From positions 1,694,001 through 1,758,000 of the forward strand of contig NZ_CP060697.1 of the NCBI RefSeq assembly GCF_014352855.1: 64,000 nt of DNA, in the 5' to 3' direction. The notes beneath the pieces were generated by a model that saw nothing but the letters and a program-made list of their open reading frames with translations, did no database searches and was not told the DNA's origin. The position numbers and the translations under genes were made by a program. Of the stretch, positions 44,416-53,954 are shown one piece after another. This DNA comes from Sphingomonas sabuli (GTDB taxonomy: Bacteria; Pseudomonadota; Alphaproteobacteria; Sphingomonadales; Sphingomonadaceae). Each line of letters opens with the position of its first letter. Positions within the stretch are counted from its first letter, which is position 1.

Positions 44416-45696
44416 CTACTTACCGAGGCAAAAGCGGCCGAACAGCGCGTCGAGTACGTCCTCCACACCCGCTTGGCCGGTCAAGCGGCCAAACGCAGCT
44501 CGTGCGGAACGAAGGTCCTCCGATTGAAGAACGATATCATCACTTGACGAGGCGCGGCGCAGCGCTTCTGCAGCGTCGCGTATACGCGCAGCCTGGCGAG
44601 CGTTGACGGCTAAGACGCCTTCGACTGGCAGAAGACGCCGCGCGTGCTCGACAATTGCGGTATGTAAATCACCCAGGCCGAGCCCCGTTCTTACCGATAC
44701 CGGAATAAACTCCACTGGCGAGGACGCCCTTTCGGAAAGATCACTGCGCGCGTGAATGCGAATGAGGTGATCGTGCGCCGGTGCTTCGGTAGGCTCGCCA
44801 AGCCACACCAGAATGTCTGACTGCTGCACAAGGCGGTTGGCTCGGGCGACTCCCTCAATTTCCAAAACGTCCGCGCTATTACGAATACCGGCAGTGTCCG
44901 TCAGCCTAATTGGTATCCCATCTAGAGCTATCCCTACCTCGATATGATCGCGAGTTGTCCCGGGGATATCGGCGACAATCGCCCGCTCATAGCCCACTAA
45001 GGCATTGAGAAGGCTTGATTTTCCAGCATTTGGAGGTCCAGCCAAAACAACCAGAAGCCCGTCTTTCAGCGGCTCTGCCATAGGCCTAGCAAGCCACTGT
45101 TCCAGCTCAATCGCTAATGCCTCGCATTCACGATTCAATGTCGGATATGCGTCGACGCTGTCTTCTTCGACGTAATCGATGGCCGCTTCGGCCTGGGCCG
45201 ACAGTTGCAACAGTCGGTCCTGCCAGATCGCGATCTGCCGGCTAAGGCCGCCTTCGGCGACCGCGAGCGCCGCGCGGCGCTGGGTTTCAGTCTCCGCCTC
45301 GATAAGGTCGGCCAGCCCTTCCGCTTGGGTCAGGTCGATGCGCCCGTTTCCGAACGCTCGGCGCGTAAACTCGCCGGGTTCGGCCTGACGCAGGCCGGGT
45401 TGGGCGGCCAGTGCCGCCAACACCGCGGTAACGATTGCCCGCCCGCCGTGACAGTGCAGTTCGACCGTATCCTCGCCCGTTGACGTTGCGGGGCCGTCGA
45501 AGCGCAGTACCAGCGCCTCGTCGAGTAACAGCCCATCGGCATCGCGGAGAGACCGCACGCCGGCCTGACGCGACGGAGGAAGAGACCCGGCAAGTTGCCC
45601 GCCTGCCTCGTGCGCTTGCGGACCGGAAATGCGGATGACGGAGATCGCTGCCGGCGGCGATCCGCTCGACAAAGCAAATATGGTGGCGGCCGTCAT
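44416..45696 (-). CDS. mnmE: tRNA modification GTPase MnmE
   Basis: Partner of MnmG in U34 modification. The 426-residue protein has the N-terminal TIFALSSGSPPAAISVIRISG, the G-domain with P-loop GPPNAGKSSLLN, DIPGTTRD, DTAGIR, and the C-terminal catalytic cysteine in FCLGK. The expected NKxD guanine-recognition motif is replaced by ARSD in the segment HARSDLSERASS. The 3' half of the gene is visibly poorer in GC than the 5' half. Start at ATG 45696. Confidence 0.95.
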   Translation of the reverse strand: MTAATIFALSSGSPPAAISVIRISGPQAHEAGGQLAGSLPPSRQAGVRSLRDADGLLLDEALVLRFDGPATSTGEDTVELHCHGGRAIVTAVLAALAAQPGLRQAEPGEFTRRAFGNGRIDLTQAEGLADLIEAETETQRRAALAVAEGGLSRQIAIWQDRLLQLSAQAEAAIDYVEEDSVDAYPTLNRECEALAIELEQWLARPMAEPLKDGLLVVLAGPPNAGKSSLLNALVGYERAIVADIPGTTRDHIEVGIALDGIPIRLTDTAGIRNSADVLEIEGVARANRLVQQSDILVWLGEPTEAPAHDHLIRIHARSDLSERASSPVEFIPVSVRTGLGLGDLHTAIVEHARRLLPVEGVLAVNARQAARIRDAAEALRRASSSDDIVLQSEDLRSARAAFGRLTGQAGVEDVLDALFGRFCLGK

Positions 45697-45711
45697 TCGC
45701 CCCGGTGCGCT

Positions 45712-46446
45712 CTAGGCGCCGGCGACCGCCGGCCAGCCCAACGCAGGGGCAACGTCGTTGTAACCGTCCCAGATCATCTTGCCGGCAACCCACAGAATCA
45801 CGATCAGGCCGCCGTAGCCGATCCACCGGTATCGCTCGATATATTTGGCGATGACGTTGGCCGCGATGCCCATCAGGGCGACCGCAAAGATCAGGCCGAC
45901 GATAAGAATGCCGGGATGCTCGCGCGCCGCGCCAGCCACCGCCAGCACGTTGTCGAGGCTCATGCTGACATCCGCCACGGCGACGGCCCAGGCGGCGGCG
46001 GCGAAGCTTTTCGCGGGCTTGAGGCCGCTGTGCTCGTCGCCCTCGATCTCGGCCGAGCCCGGGCTTTCGCCGCCGTGATGAAGCTCGCGCCACATGCGCC
46101 ACGCAACCCACAGCAAGAGCAGGCCGCCGGCGAGAATTAATCCAACGATCTGAAGTAGCTGGGTGACCAGAAGGGCGAAGGCGACACGCAGGACCAGCGC
46201 CGCCAGCACGCCGAGCAGGATGACCTTGCGCCGCTGTTCGGGCGGCAGGCCCGCGGCCAGCGCGCCGACCACGATTGCATTGTCGCCGGCTAGGACGAGA
46301 TCGATCAGCAACACCTGGACGAACGCGGCAAAAGCGCCGGGCTCGCCGATGTTGGAAAAGTCGCGGACGATAGAATTCCAGATTTCCGCCGGGCCACCCA
46401 GGCCGCCAGCCTCGGCTGCAACCGCGCTCAGCAACGTCTCGAACAC
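45712..46446 (-). CDS. TerC-family integral membrane protein (first of a tandem pair)
   Basis: A 244-residue inner-membrane protein with about seven hydrophobic helices and the TerC hallmark segments LIDLVLAGDNAIVVGALAAGLP near the N-terminus and VADVSMSLDNVLAVAGAA in the second half, each with membrane-embedded Asp-Asn pairs. Relatives (Alx, MeeY/MeeF) export manganese to metalate secreted proteins. The start is GTG at 46446. Paralogous to the next gene upstream; both read towards mnmE. Confidence 0.9.
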   Translation of the reverse strand: MFETLLSAVAAEAGGLGGPAEIWNSIVRDFSNIGEPGAFAAFVQVLLIDLVLAGDNAIVVGALAAGLPPEQRRKVILLGVLAALVLRVAFALLVTQLLQIVGLILAGGLLLLWVAWRMWRELHHGGESPGSAEIEGDEHSGLKPAKSFAAAAWAVAVADVSMSLDNVLAVAGAAREHPGILIVGLIFAVALMGIAANVIAKYIERYRWIGYGGLIVILWVAGKMIWDGYNDVAPALGWPAVAGA

Positions 46447-46491
46447 CAGAATCTCCCGAATCCGCCGTTCTCGTCCCGGCGTGCGCCCGCC

Positions 46492-47157
46492 CTAGCCGAG
46501 ACCGAGAACGGTTCTCAAGCCGAGTAAATGCTCATCGCCGACCCAGCCTTCGTATACCATCGTCGCGGCGACGTAGAGGATGACGGCGAGCCCGATGTAG
46601 TTGATCCAGTGATAGCGCTGAATCAGCCGCGCAACGTAATTGGCGGCAAGTCCCATCAGCAGCACCGAAAAGGTCAGGCCGATGACCAGCAGCGCTGGAT
46701 TATCCCGGGCGATGGACGCGACCAGCAGCACGTTATCGAGGCTCATGCTGAGATCGGCTATGGCGATCTGCACCGCGGCCTGGAAAAAGGTCCGGGTCGC
46801 TCGCGGGCCTTCGACCGCGTCGGTGTCGGGGTCGTCGGCGACGACCGCGTGCGCCGGATGCAGCTCGCGGAACATGTTGTACGCGACCCACAGCAGCAGC
46901 AGGCCGCCGGCAAAGACCAGGCCGGTGATCTTAAGGAGCTGCGTCGCCAGCACGGCGAAGGTGATCAGGAACACCAGCGCCAGCGACACGCCGAACAGCA
47001 GAACCCGTCGCCGCTCGCGTTCAGGCAGGCCCGAAGCGAGGGATCCCATGATGACGACGTTGTCGCCGGCCATGGTCAGGTCGCCGACGACGATCTGACC
47101 GAGCTTTGCGGCGCCCGCGGTCGTGAAGACGGTCGAAAAGCTGAATCCGGACAGCAT
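46492..47157 (-). CDS. TerC-family integral membrane protein (second of a tandem pair)
   Basis: A 221-residue membrane protein with the same architecture as its neighbour: VVGDLTMAGDNVVIMGSLASGLPERERRR and IADLSMSLDNVLLVASIARDNP with the two acidic/Asn metal-site repeats, and a histidine-containing cytoplasmic loop (ELHPAHAVVADD). The two TerC genes are 45 bp apart and probably co-transcribed from rho. The loop lengths and terminal residues differ, so they are likely not recent duplicates. Confidence 0.9.
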   Translation of the reverse strand: MLSGFSFSTVFTTAGAAKLGQIVVGDLTMAGDNVVIMGSLASGLPERERRRVLLFGVSLALVFLITFAVLATQLLKITGLVFAGGLLLLWVAYNMFRELHPAHAVVADDPDTDAVEGPRATRTFFQAAVQIAIADLSMSLDNVLLVASIARDNPALLVIGLTFSVLLMGLAANYVARLIQRYHWINYIGLAVILYVAATMVYEGWVGDEHLLGLRTVLGLG

Positions 47158-47180
47158 CGGCGCTTAACCCGCGCCGGCCG

Positions 47181-48437
<1,257 letters not shown>

Positions 48438-48578
48438 TTAGGGTACTCGATTGAAATAACAGGGGAAAAAGTCGGCTCGGCCGCAGGACGCTGCCAGGAA
48501 AGAGACTAGGGCTGCGGCGAGAGAGAGAACTGGCCGGAACAGCCGTCGCGACCGAGTTATGGTCGCAAGGGTACGGTG

Positions 48579-49118
48579 TCAATCAGGACGCCGTGCAAAA
48601 CTGCGCCTGGCCGCGTGAAATAGCAGGCCGAGGACGATTGCGGGGGCGATCAGGAACACGGCTTCCGACGCCAGTACGGACCAGATCCGCCCGCTGAAGA
48701 GATCCTGCAACCCGACGTGCGATACGGTCACCGGCCGGGCGAGAAACGCGAACCGGTCGTGCTCGACGGGCCAGAACAGCATCATCCCCTTGCCGCCATC
48801 GGTCAGCATGTCGGTCAGCGGATGCGACAGGGTGCTGAGGAACAGCACCAGCGCGGCGCGTCGGCGCGGCACGTCGAACCAGCGGTGCAGGGTGAGGCCG
48901 ATGAAGCCTGCCAAGGCGGCAAAAAGGATGCTGTGCGTCGCCCCTCGATGGCCGAGGTCGGCGGTATGGGGAATGCCGAAGGCCCGGCCGACGACATCCG
49001 CATCTGGCAGCATGCCGGCCACCATCGCAGCGACCACCAGCCGGCGGGACACGGGCGGGCTGCTGAGCGCTACTACCCCGACCAGCGGCAGTACCGCATG
49101 GGTCAGGACGGTCGGCAC
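48579..49118 (-). CDS. YdjM/DUF457-family metal-dependent membrane hydrolase
   Basis: A 179-residue membrane protein with the DUF457 pattern: TVLTHAVLPLVGVVALS, the aspartate/histidine set GMLPDADVVGRAFGIPHTADLGHRGATHSILFA, and a later LFLSTLSHPLTDMLTDGGKG. Conserved His and Asp residues look like a metal site facing the membrane surface. The function is unknown; YdjM is LexA-regulated in E. coli. The start is GTG at 49118, 7 bp after the hemJ stop. Confidence 0.85.
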   Translation of the reverse strand: MPTVLTHAVLPLVGVVALSSPPVSRRLVVAAMVAGMLPDADVVGRAFGIPHTADLGHRGATHSILFAALAGFIGLTLHRWFDVPRRRAALVLFLSTLSHPLTDMLTDGGKGMMLFWPVEHDRFAFLARPVTVSHVGLQDLFSGRIWSVLASEAVFLIAPAIVLGLLFHAARRSFARRPD

Positions 49119-49125
49119 CGCCGGG

Positions 49126-49578
49126 TCAGAAGGGGCGGACGATGACCAGCACGACGACCAGCGCCGCGACGATGCCCGGAATTTCGTTCATCATCCGCAA
49201 GGTCTTGTCGCTGGCCGACCGCTTGCCTGCCGCGAGTTGCTTGCCGTAGCTGCCGAGCCAGCCCTGATAGGCGGACAGGCCGATGACCAGCGCGAGTTTG
49301 GCGTGGAACCAGCCTTCGCTGAACGCGCCGACATTGAGCGCCAGCAGCAGGCCGAGCAGCCACACCGCGATCAGGGCGGGTGAGAGGATGATCGTGCGGG
49401 TCCGCCGCTCACGCTCGATCCACGCGCGATCCTCGGCCGAACCGGCACTGGTTTCGTGATGGTAGACGTAGAAACGCGGCAGCAGCAGCAGCCCGGCGAT
49501 CCAGTAGATGACGAAAGTGACGTGCGCCGCCTTCACCCACGGGTAGGCCGCACCGAGAAAGCCGCTCATCTCGTTCAT
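49126..49578 (-). CDS. hemJ: Protoporphyrinogen IX oxidase HemJ
   Basis: Membrane haem-biosynthesis enzyme oxidising protoporphyrinogen IX, replacing HemG or HemY in many Alphaproteobacteria. The 150-residue protein has four to five helices, the N-terminal AYPWVKAAHVTFVIYWIAGLLLLPRFYVYH with conserved His and Arg, and the final KTLRMMNEIPGIVAALVVVLVIV. It overlaps the hemE stop (ATGA), which strongly supports this call against generic CopD-like proteins. Confidence 0.93.
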   Translation of the reverse strand: MNEMSGFLGAAYPWVKAAHVTFVIYWIAGLLLLPRFYVYHHETSAGSAEDRAWIERERRTRTIILSPALIAVWLLGLLLALNVGAFSEGWFHAKLALVIGLSAYQGWLGSYGKQLAAGKRSASDKTLRMMNEIPGIVAALVVVLVIVRPF

Positions 49579-50627
49579 TGCCGTCCCTTTACCAGCTCGA
49601 CCAGCCGCTCGACATGCGCGATCGGCGTTTCCTTGATGATCCCGTGGCCCAGGTTGAAGATATGCGGCCGCGCCGACAAGGCCTCGAGGATGCGAGCGAC
49701 CGCGCTGGCCATCGCTTCGCCCCCGGCAAGCAGCGCCAGCGGGTCGAGATTGCCCTGCACCGGCAACCCGGCTGGCAGTTCGCGATCGGCCCAGGCCGGG
49801 TCCATCGTCTCGTCGAGCCCTACGCAGTCCACCGCGGTCTCACGCGCATACGCCGCCAGCCGAGCCCCGGCGCCCTTGGGAAAGCCGATGATCGGCACGT
49901 CCGGATGCTCGTCGCGCAGCCGTTCGACCAGCCGCGCGGTCGGCGCGATCACCCATTGTTCGAATTGCGCCGGCGCCAGGCTGCCCGACCAGCTGTCGAA
50001 CAATTGCACGACCTCGGCGCCCGCCTCGATCTGGCGGCTCAGATAGTTGAGCGTGACCTTTTCGATCCGCGCCATGATCTCCCCGAACCGCTCGGGATCG
50101 AGATAGGCCAGACGGCGGGTATCGGACTGTTCGCGGCTGCCCTGGCCGGCGGTCATGTAGGTGGCGACGGTCCACGGGCTGCCGGCAAAACCGATCAGGG
50201 TCGTCGCCGGGTCGAGCCGCGCCTTCACCTTCGCAACCGTCTCGTAGATCGGCTCCAGCCGGGTCAGGTTTGGCGTGAGGTTGTCGAGGTCGGCGGCCAT
50301 CAACGGCGGCGTCAGCCGCGGCCCTTCGCCGGCCACGAAGCTCAGATTCTGACCAATCGCGAAGGGCACGATGAGGATGTCGGAAAACAGGATCGCGGCG
50401 TCGAAAGCGAAGCGCTTGAGCGGTTGGACGGTGACTTCCGCCGCGGCCTCGCTGTCATAGACGAGATCAAGGAAGCTGCCTTTGTCCTTCCGCAACTGGC
50501 GATATTCGGGAAGGTAGCGGCCGGCCTGGCGCATCAGCCACAATGGCGGGCTGTCCACCCGCTCGCCGCCGAGTACCCTGAGGATCGGCTTTCCGCTTTT
50601 CGCGGGCCCGTCCGGCAAACCGATCAC
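49575..50627 (-). CDS. hemE: Uroporphyrinogen decarboxylase
   Basis: Converts uroporphyrinogen III to coproporphyrinogen III. The 350-residue TIM-barrel protein carries the PPLWLMRQAGRYLPEYRQLR signature, FAFDAAILFSDILIVP and GFAGSPWTVATYM. The start is GTG at 50627 with AAGGAG eight bases upstream. Its promoter must lie in the 297-bp spacer before maf, the candidate replication origin, as with Caulobacter hemE. It leads the leftward hemE-hemJ-DUF457 group. Confidence 0.97.
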   Translation of the reverse strand: MIGLPDGPAKSGKPILRVLGGERVDSPPLWLMRQAGRYLPEYRQLRKDKGSFLDLVYDSEAAAEVTVQPLKRFAFDAAILFSDILIVPFAIGQNLSFVAGEGPRLTPPLMAADLDNLTPNLTRLEPIYETVAKVKARLDPATTLIGFAGSPWTVATYMTAGQGSREQSDTRRLAYLDPERFGEIMARIEKVTLNYLSRQIEAGAEVVQLFDSWSGSLAPAQFEQWVIAPTARLVERLRDEHPDVPIIGFPKGAGARLAAYARETAVDCVGLDETMDPAWADRELPAGLPVQGNLDPLALLAGGEAMASAVARILEALSARPHIFNLGHGIIKETPIAHVERLVELVKGRQ

Positions 50628-50924
50628 CCCCTTCTCCTTCCCTATATTTAGATTCTTATAGAAGATTGTTGGAGGTAGTTGTCCGGCGGAAGCTGGGAAA
50701 TAGGAGCCGCTACCGCATTTGCCAACAGCGGCCGGTTTTCGACTCCCCAGCGAGTCCGGCGAGTCGCATCGTCTTTCACCCGCGATTCACAGGCTGGGGA
50801 TGAAAGCCTTTGCTTGTGCATGGAATCGCGGATTGTGCCGGGGCCGCGCTGGGCGGACCGCGATTTGTGATCATCCCCGCCCTCGCGCTAGGGGCTTAGC
50901 ATCACTTTTCCACAAGGTTGTCCG
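50628..50924. other. Candidate chromosomal replication origin (oriC) between hemE and maf
   Basis: A 297-bp gene-free spacer where transcription diverges. It holds a DnaA-box-like TTTTCCACA (50906-50914), two weaker candidates CGATTCACA (50783-50791) and the complement of TGTGCATGG (50815-50823), an AT-rich patch (about 50641-50670), and inverted repeats CGCGATTC/GAATCGCG (50781-50788, 50823-50830) and GGGGATGA/TCATCCCC (50796-50803, 50872-50879). Six GANTC sites begin at 50651, 50741, 50752, 50761, 50784 and 50823. Flanking genes all point away for about 10 kb leftward and 5 kb rightward, and parAB with two parS sites lie 6-10 kb away. Caulobacter places its origin next to hemE too. Confidence 0.75.
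50906..50914 (+). promoter_or_regulatory. DnaA-box-like nonamer
   Basis: TTTTCCACA matches the DnaA box TTATCCACA at eight of nine positions. It lies 10 bases before the maf start in the candidate origin. It could load DnaA for initiation, control maf, or both. Confidence 0.65.
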
Positions 50925-51506
50925 GTGCCCCTCATCCTTGCCTCCGCCAGCGCGATCCGCCGCGCGATGCTCGACCAGGCGGGCGTCGAACACATCGCCG
51001 TCCCCGCAGCGATCGACGAGGATCAGGAAAAAGCGCGCCAGCGCAATCCGCGGGCGCTGGCGGCCGCGCTGGCCGAGGCCAAGGCGGTCAAGGTCAGCGT
51101 GGAGCGGCCGGACTCGTGGGTCATCGGCAGCGATTCCGTGGTCAGTGTGGGCGACCGCATGTTCGACAAGCCCGCCGACCGGGAGCAGGCCGCCGAACAT
51201 CTCAGGTTCTTTTCCGGCCAGCCTATGGTGCTGACCAGCGCCGTCGCCCTGGCGCGCGGCGGCACGGTCGAATGGACGGACTGCGACAGCGCCCGGCTTC
51301 AGGTGCGCCCCCTGTCGGACAAGTTCATCGACGCCTATCTGGATGCCGAATGGCCGGAGGTCGGCTATTGTGTTGGCGTATTCCGCCTGGAGGGCCGCGG
51401 CGTGCAATTGTTCGAAAGCATCGACGGCAGCTATTTCACCATCCTCGGCATGCCCCTGCTGCCGCTGCTCGGCGCATTGCGCGACCGCGGGATCGTCGCG
51501 GCATGA
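50925..51506 (+). CDS. maf: Maf-family nucleotide pyrophosphatase
   Basis: A house-cleaning nucleoside triphosphate pyrophosphatase (dTTP/UTP or m7GTP class). The 193-residue protein begins PLILASASAIRRAMLDQAGVEH, has the acidic WVIGSDSVVSVGDRMFDKP and the VGYCVGVFRLEGRGVQLFESIDGSYFTILGMPLLPLL segments of the family. The start is GTG at 50925. It overlaps coaE (ATGA). First gene rightward from the candidate origin. Confidence 0.93.
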   Translation: MPLILASASAIRRAMLDQAGVEHIAVPAAIDEDQEKARQRNPRALAAALAEAKAVKVSVERPDSWVIGSDSVVSVGDRMFDKPADREQAAEHLRFFSGQPMVLTSAVALARGGTVEWTDCDSARLQVRPLSDKFIDAYLDAEWPEVGYCVGVFRLEGRGVQLFESIDGSYFTILGMPLLPLLGALRDRGIVAA

Positions 51507-52096
51507 TCCGGCTGGCGCTGACCGGGTCCATCGGCATGGGCAAGTCGACCGTCGCGGCGATGTTTCGCGATGCCGGCATCCCGGTGTTCGACGCCGATGC
51601 AACCGTCCGCCGGCTGCAGGGCCCGGGCGGCACTTTGGTGCGCAAGATCGAACAGCGCTTTCCCGGATCGACCGGTCCCGACGGCGTCGACCGCGATGCG
51701 CTGTCGGCGATGGTCCTGGGCGACCCTGCGGAGCTCGCCGCGCTGGAGGCGATTGTTCACCCCGCGGTGCATCACGAACGCACCCGTTTCATCGTCGAAC
51801 ATGGCGACGCGCCTGCCTTGCTGTTCGAAATTCCCCTGCTGTTCGAAACCGGCGGGGCGAGCACGTTCGACAAGGTGATCGTCGTGTCCGCGCCGGCCGA
51901 CATCCAGCGCGCGCGAGTGATGGCACGGACCGGCATGACCGCGGAGAAGTTCGAAGCGCTGCTGGCGCGGCAGATGCCCGACGCCGACAAGCGCGCCGCG
52001 GCCGATTTCGTCATCGACACCGGCGGCGACCTATCCACAACTCAGCGGCAGGTGCGCGACATACTGACTTGTCTCGGACTCCCGACCGATGGTTAA
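51503..52096 (+). CDS. coaE: Dephospho-CoA kinase
   Basis: Last step of coenzyme A synthesis. The 197-residue P-loop kinase has LTGSIGMGKSTVAAMFRDAG, PVFDADATVRRLQGPGG, LEAIVHPAVHHER and a final DFVIDTGGDLSTTQRQV. Coupled to maf by ATGA overlap, an arrangement (maf-coaE-dnaQ) conserved in Alphaproteobacteria. Confidence 0.97.
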   Translation: MIRLALTGSIGMGKSTVAAMFRDAGIPVFDADATVRRLQGPGGTLVRKIEQRFPGSTGPDGVDRDALSAMVLGDPAELAALEAIVHPAVHHERTRFIVEHGDAPALLFEIPLLFETGGASTFDKVIVVSAPADIQRARVMARTGMTAEKFEALLARQMPDADKRAAADFVIDTGGDLSTTQRQVRDILTCLGLPTDG

Positions 52097-52104
52097 ATAG
52101 GCGC

Positions 52105-52803
52105 ATGCGGGAAATCGTCTTCGACACCGAAACCACCGGCCTCGATCCGGCGGGCGGCGACCGCATCGTCGAGATCGGTTGCGTCGAGATGTTCAATCGG
52201 TCCGAAACCGGCCGCCACTTCCACGCTTATTTCAATCCCGACCGGCCGATGCCGCCGGGGGCCGAAGCGGTGCACGGCCTGAGCGACGTCTTCCTGTCGG
52301 ACAAGCCGCGCTTTCTCGAGCGGGCGGAAGAGCTGCTCGATTTTCTCGAGGATTCGCCGCTGGTCGCCCATAACGCCAGCTTCGATTTCGGCTTTCTCAA
52401 CCACGAACTGGGCCAGTGCGGCCGAACCGTTATCTGCACCAGCCGGATGGTCGACACGCTGGCCATCGCACGGACGCGTCATCCCGGCGCAAAGCACAGC
52501 CTCGATGCTTTGTGCACGCGCTTCGGCGTCGACCGCAGCCGGCGGATCAAGCACGGCGCCCTGCTCGACGCGCAGCTGCTGGCGCAGGTTTACATCGAAC
52601 TGACCGGCGGCCGGCAGATCGGGCTTGGCCTGGTGGAAGACACCGAAGACATGGATATCGCGGTCGTCGCCGGCACGGTCACGATCCGCGAACCCCGCCC
52701 CGCGCGCCCGCATTTTGCCGCTGATGAGGAACTGGAACGCCACCGTGCGTTCATCTCCCAGCTGGCCAATCCGCTGTGGGAGCGGCTGTCCGCCGCAAGT
52801 TGA
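52105..52803 (+). CDS. dnaQ: DNA polymerase III epsilon subunit (proofreading exonuclease)
   Basis: The 232-residue DEDDh exonuclease has Exo I VFDTETTGLDP, Exo II VAHNASFDFGFLN, and Exo III HGALLDAQLLAQVY with the His-Asp pair, followed by a C-terminal region that binds the alpha subunit. The ATG at 52105 lies 8 bp after coaE, giving the expected N-terminus REIVFDTETTG; the longer open frame upstream is a coaE shadow. Confidence 0.96.
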   Translation: MREIVFDTETTGLDPAGGDRIVEIGCVEMFNRSETGRHFHAYFNPDRPMPPGAEAVHGLSDVFLSDKPRFLERAEELLDFLEDSPLVAHNASFDFGFLNHELGQCGRTVICTSRMVDTLAIARTRHPGAKHSLDALCTRFGVDRSRRIKHGALLDAQLLAQVYIELTGGRQIGLGLVEDTEDMDIAVVAGTVTIREPRPARPHFAADEELERHRAFISQLANPLWERLSAAS

Positions 52804-52858
52804 CGCGGCGGCGACGCGGGCCCTAAGCGCTCGGCAAGCCCAACAAAGGAGCAAGCCC

Positions 52859-53422
52859 GTGGACGTCCGCGTCGCAGATCATCAGGTCGAAACCAGCGAG
52901 TCCATCAAGGAGCATGCGGTCAGCCGCATCGAGGAGCTGACCGAGAAATATTATTCGCGCGCGGTCGGCGCCAACGTCACCTTCGGCAAGGGTCCGCACG
53001 AACATTTCGTCTGCGACATTGTTGCGCCGGTCGGCCAGGGTGTGGTGCTGAAGGCTTCGCACCGCGCACCGACGGCGCAGGCCGCGTTTGAAAGCGCCGC
53101 CGACAAGATCGAGACCCAGCTCCGCCGCTACAGCCGCCGGTTGAAACAGCGCAAGCCGAGCCCGGAGCCGATGCCGGATCTGGAAGCGAACGCATCCTAT
53201 CGCGTGTTCGCGGCGGCTGAGGAGCAGGATGATGCGCCGGACAATCCGACCATCGTGGCCGAAGCCAAGGTCGACATTCCCAAGGCGGCGGTGGCCGACG
53301 CGGTGATGATGATGGACCTGCGCAACACCACCGCGTTGATGTTCCGCAACACGAAGACCGGCGAACTCAACATGGTCTATCGCCGCGAAGACGGGAATAT
53401 CGGCTGGGTCGAACCCCAGTAG
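52859..53422 (+). CDS. hpf: Ribosome hibernation-promoting factor, long form
   Basis: A 187-residue long HPF that dimerises 70S ribosomes in stationary phase. The N-terminal S30Ae domain reads DVRVADHQVETSESIKEHAVSRIEELTEKYY, and the C-terminal dimerisation domain has PMSxE-like AAVADAVMMMDLRNTTALMFRNTKTGELNMVYRREDGNIGWVEP. The GTG at 52859 has AAAGGAG about eight bases before it. It precedes ptsN by 60 bp, the usual gene order hpf-ptsN. Confidence 0.95.
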   Translation: MDVRVADHQVETSESIKEHAVSRIEELTEKYYSRAVGANVTFGKGPHEHFVCDIVAPVGQGVVLKASHRAPTAQAAFESAADKIETQLRRYSRRLKQRKPSPEPMPDLEANASYRVFAAAEEQDDAPDNPTIVAEAKVDIPKAAVADAVMMMDLRNTTALMFRNTKTGELNMVYRREDGNIGWVEPQ

Positions 53423-53482
53423 TCCGCCGCCGCGCCAGTATTTCCGGCCGCGCCTCGGTTACGCGGCCAAACGAGTAAGATA

Positions 53483-53947
53483 ATGCATCTCACCGAATTT
53501 CTCGATTTCGACGCCATCAAGCCGGCGGTTCCCGCGGGTAACAAGCGCTCGCTGCTCAACCAGCTGGCGAGCCTTGCCGCGACTCGTCTCGACGTCGCGC
53601 CGGCGGCCATCCTCGAAACCATCGCGGAGCGCGAGAAGCTTGGCTCGACGGGCTTTGGCGACGGCGTCGCCATTCCGCACGGCAAGGTCGACGGTCTCAA
53701 CCGCATCTATTGCCTGTTCGTGCGCCTGGCCGAACCGGTTCGCTACAAGGCGATCGACGGGGAGCCGGTGGATCTCGTCTTTCTGTTGCTGTCCCCGCCC
53801 GACGCCGGCGCCGACCACCTCAAGGCACTGGCAGCAATCAGCCGGGTGATCCGCCACGCCCCGACGCTCGAGAAGATGCGCGGCGCGCGCAGCCGCGATG
53901 CGCTGGCCGCCGTGCTGCTGGCTGCCGACGAGCGCGACGCGGCCTGA
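53483..53947 (+). CDS. ptsN: PTS IIA-like nitrogen-regulatory protein PtsN
   Basis: A 154-residue EIIA-Ntr phosphorelay protein. It has the phosphorylated His in GVAIPHGKVDGLNRIY and the family features LLNQLASLAATRLDVAPAAILETIAEREKLGSTGFG and VDLVFLLLSPPDAGADHLKALAAISRVIR. The partner NPr/EI-Ntr genes are not in the window. Follows hpf and precedes the DUF1491 gene by 7 bp. Confidence 0.95.
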   Translation: MHLTEFLDFDAIKPAVPAGNKRSLLNQLASLAATRLDVAPAAILETIAEREKLGSTGFGDGVAIPHGKVDGLNRIYCLFVRLAEPVRYKAIDGEPVDLVFLLLSPPDAGADHLKALAAISRVIRHAPTLEKMRGARSRDALAAVLLAADERDAA

Positions 53948-53954
53948 TTCGGAC

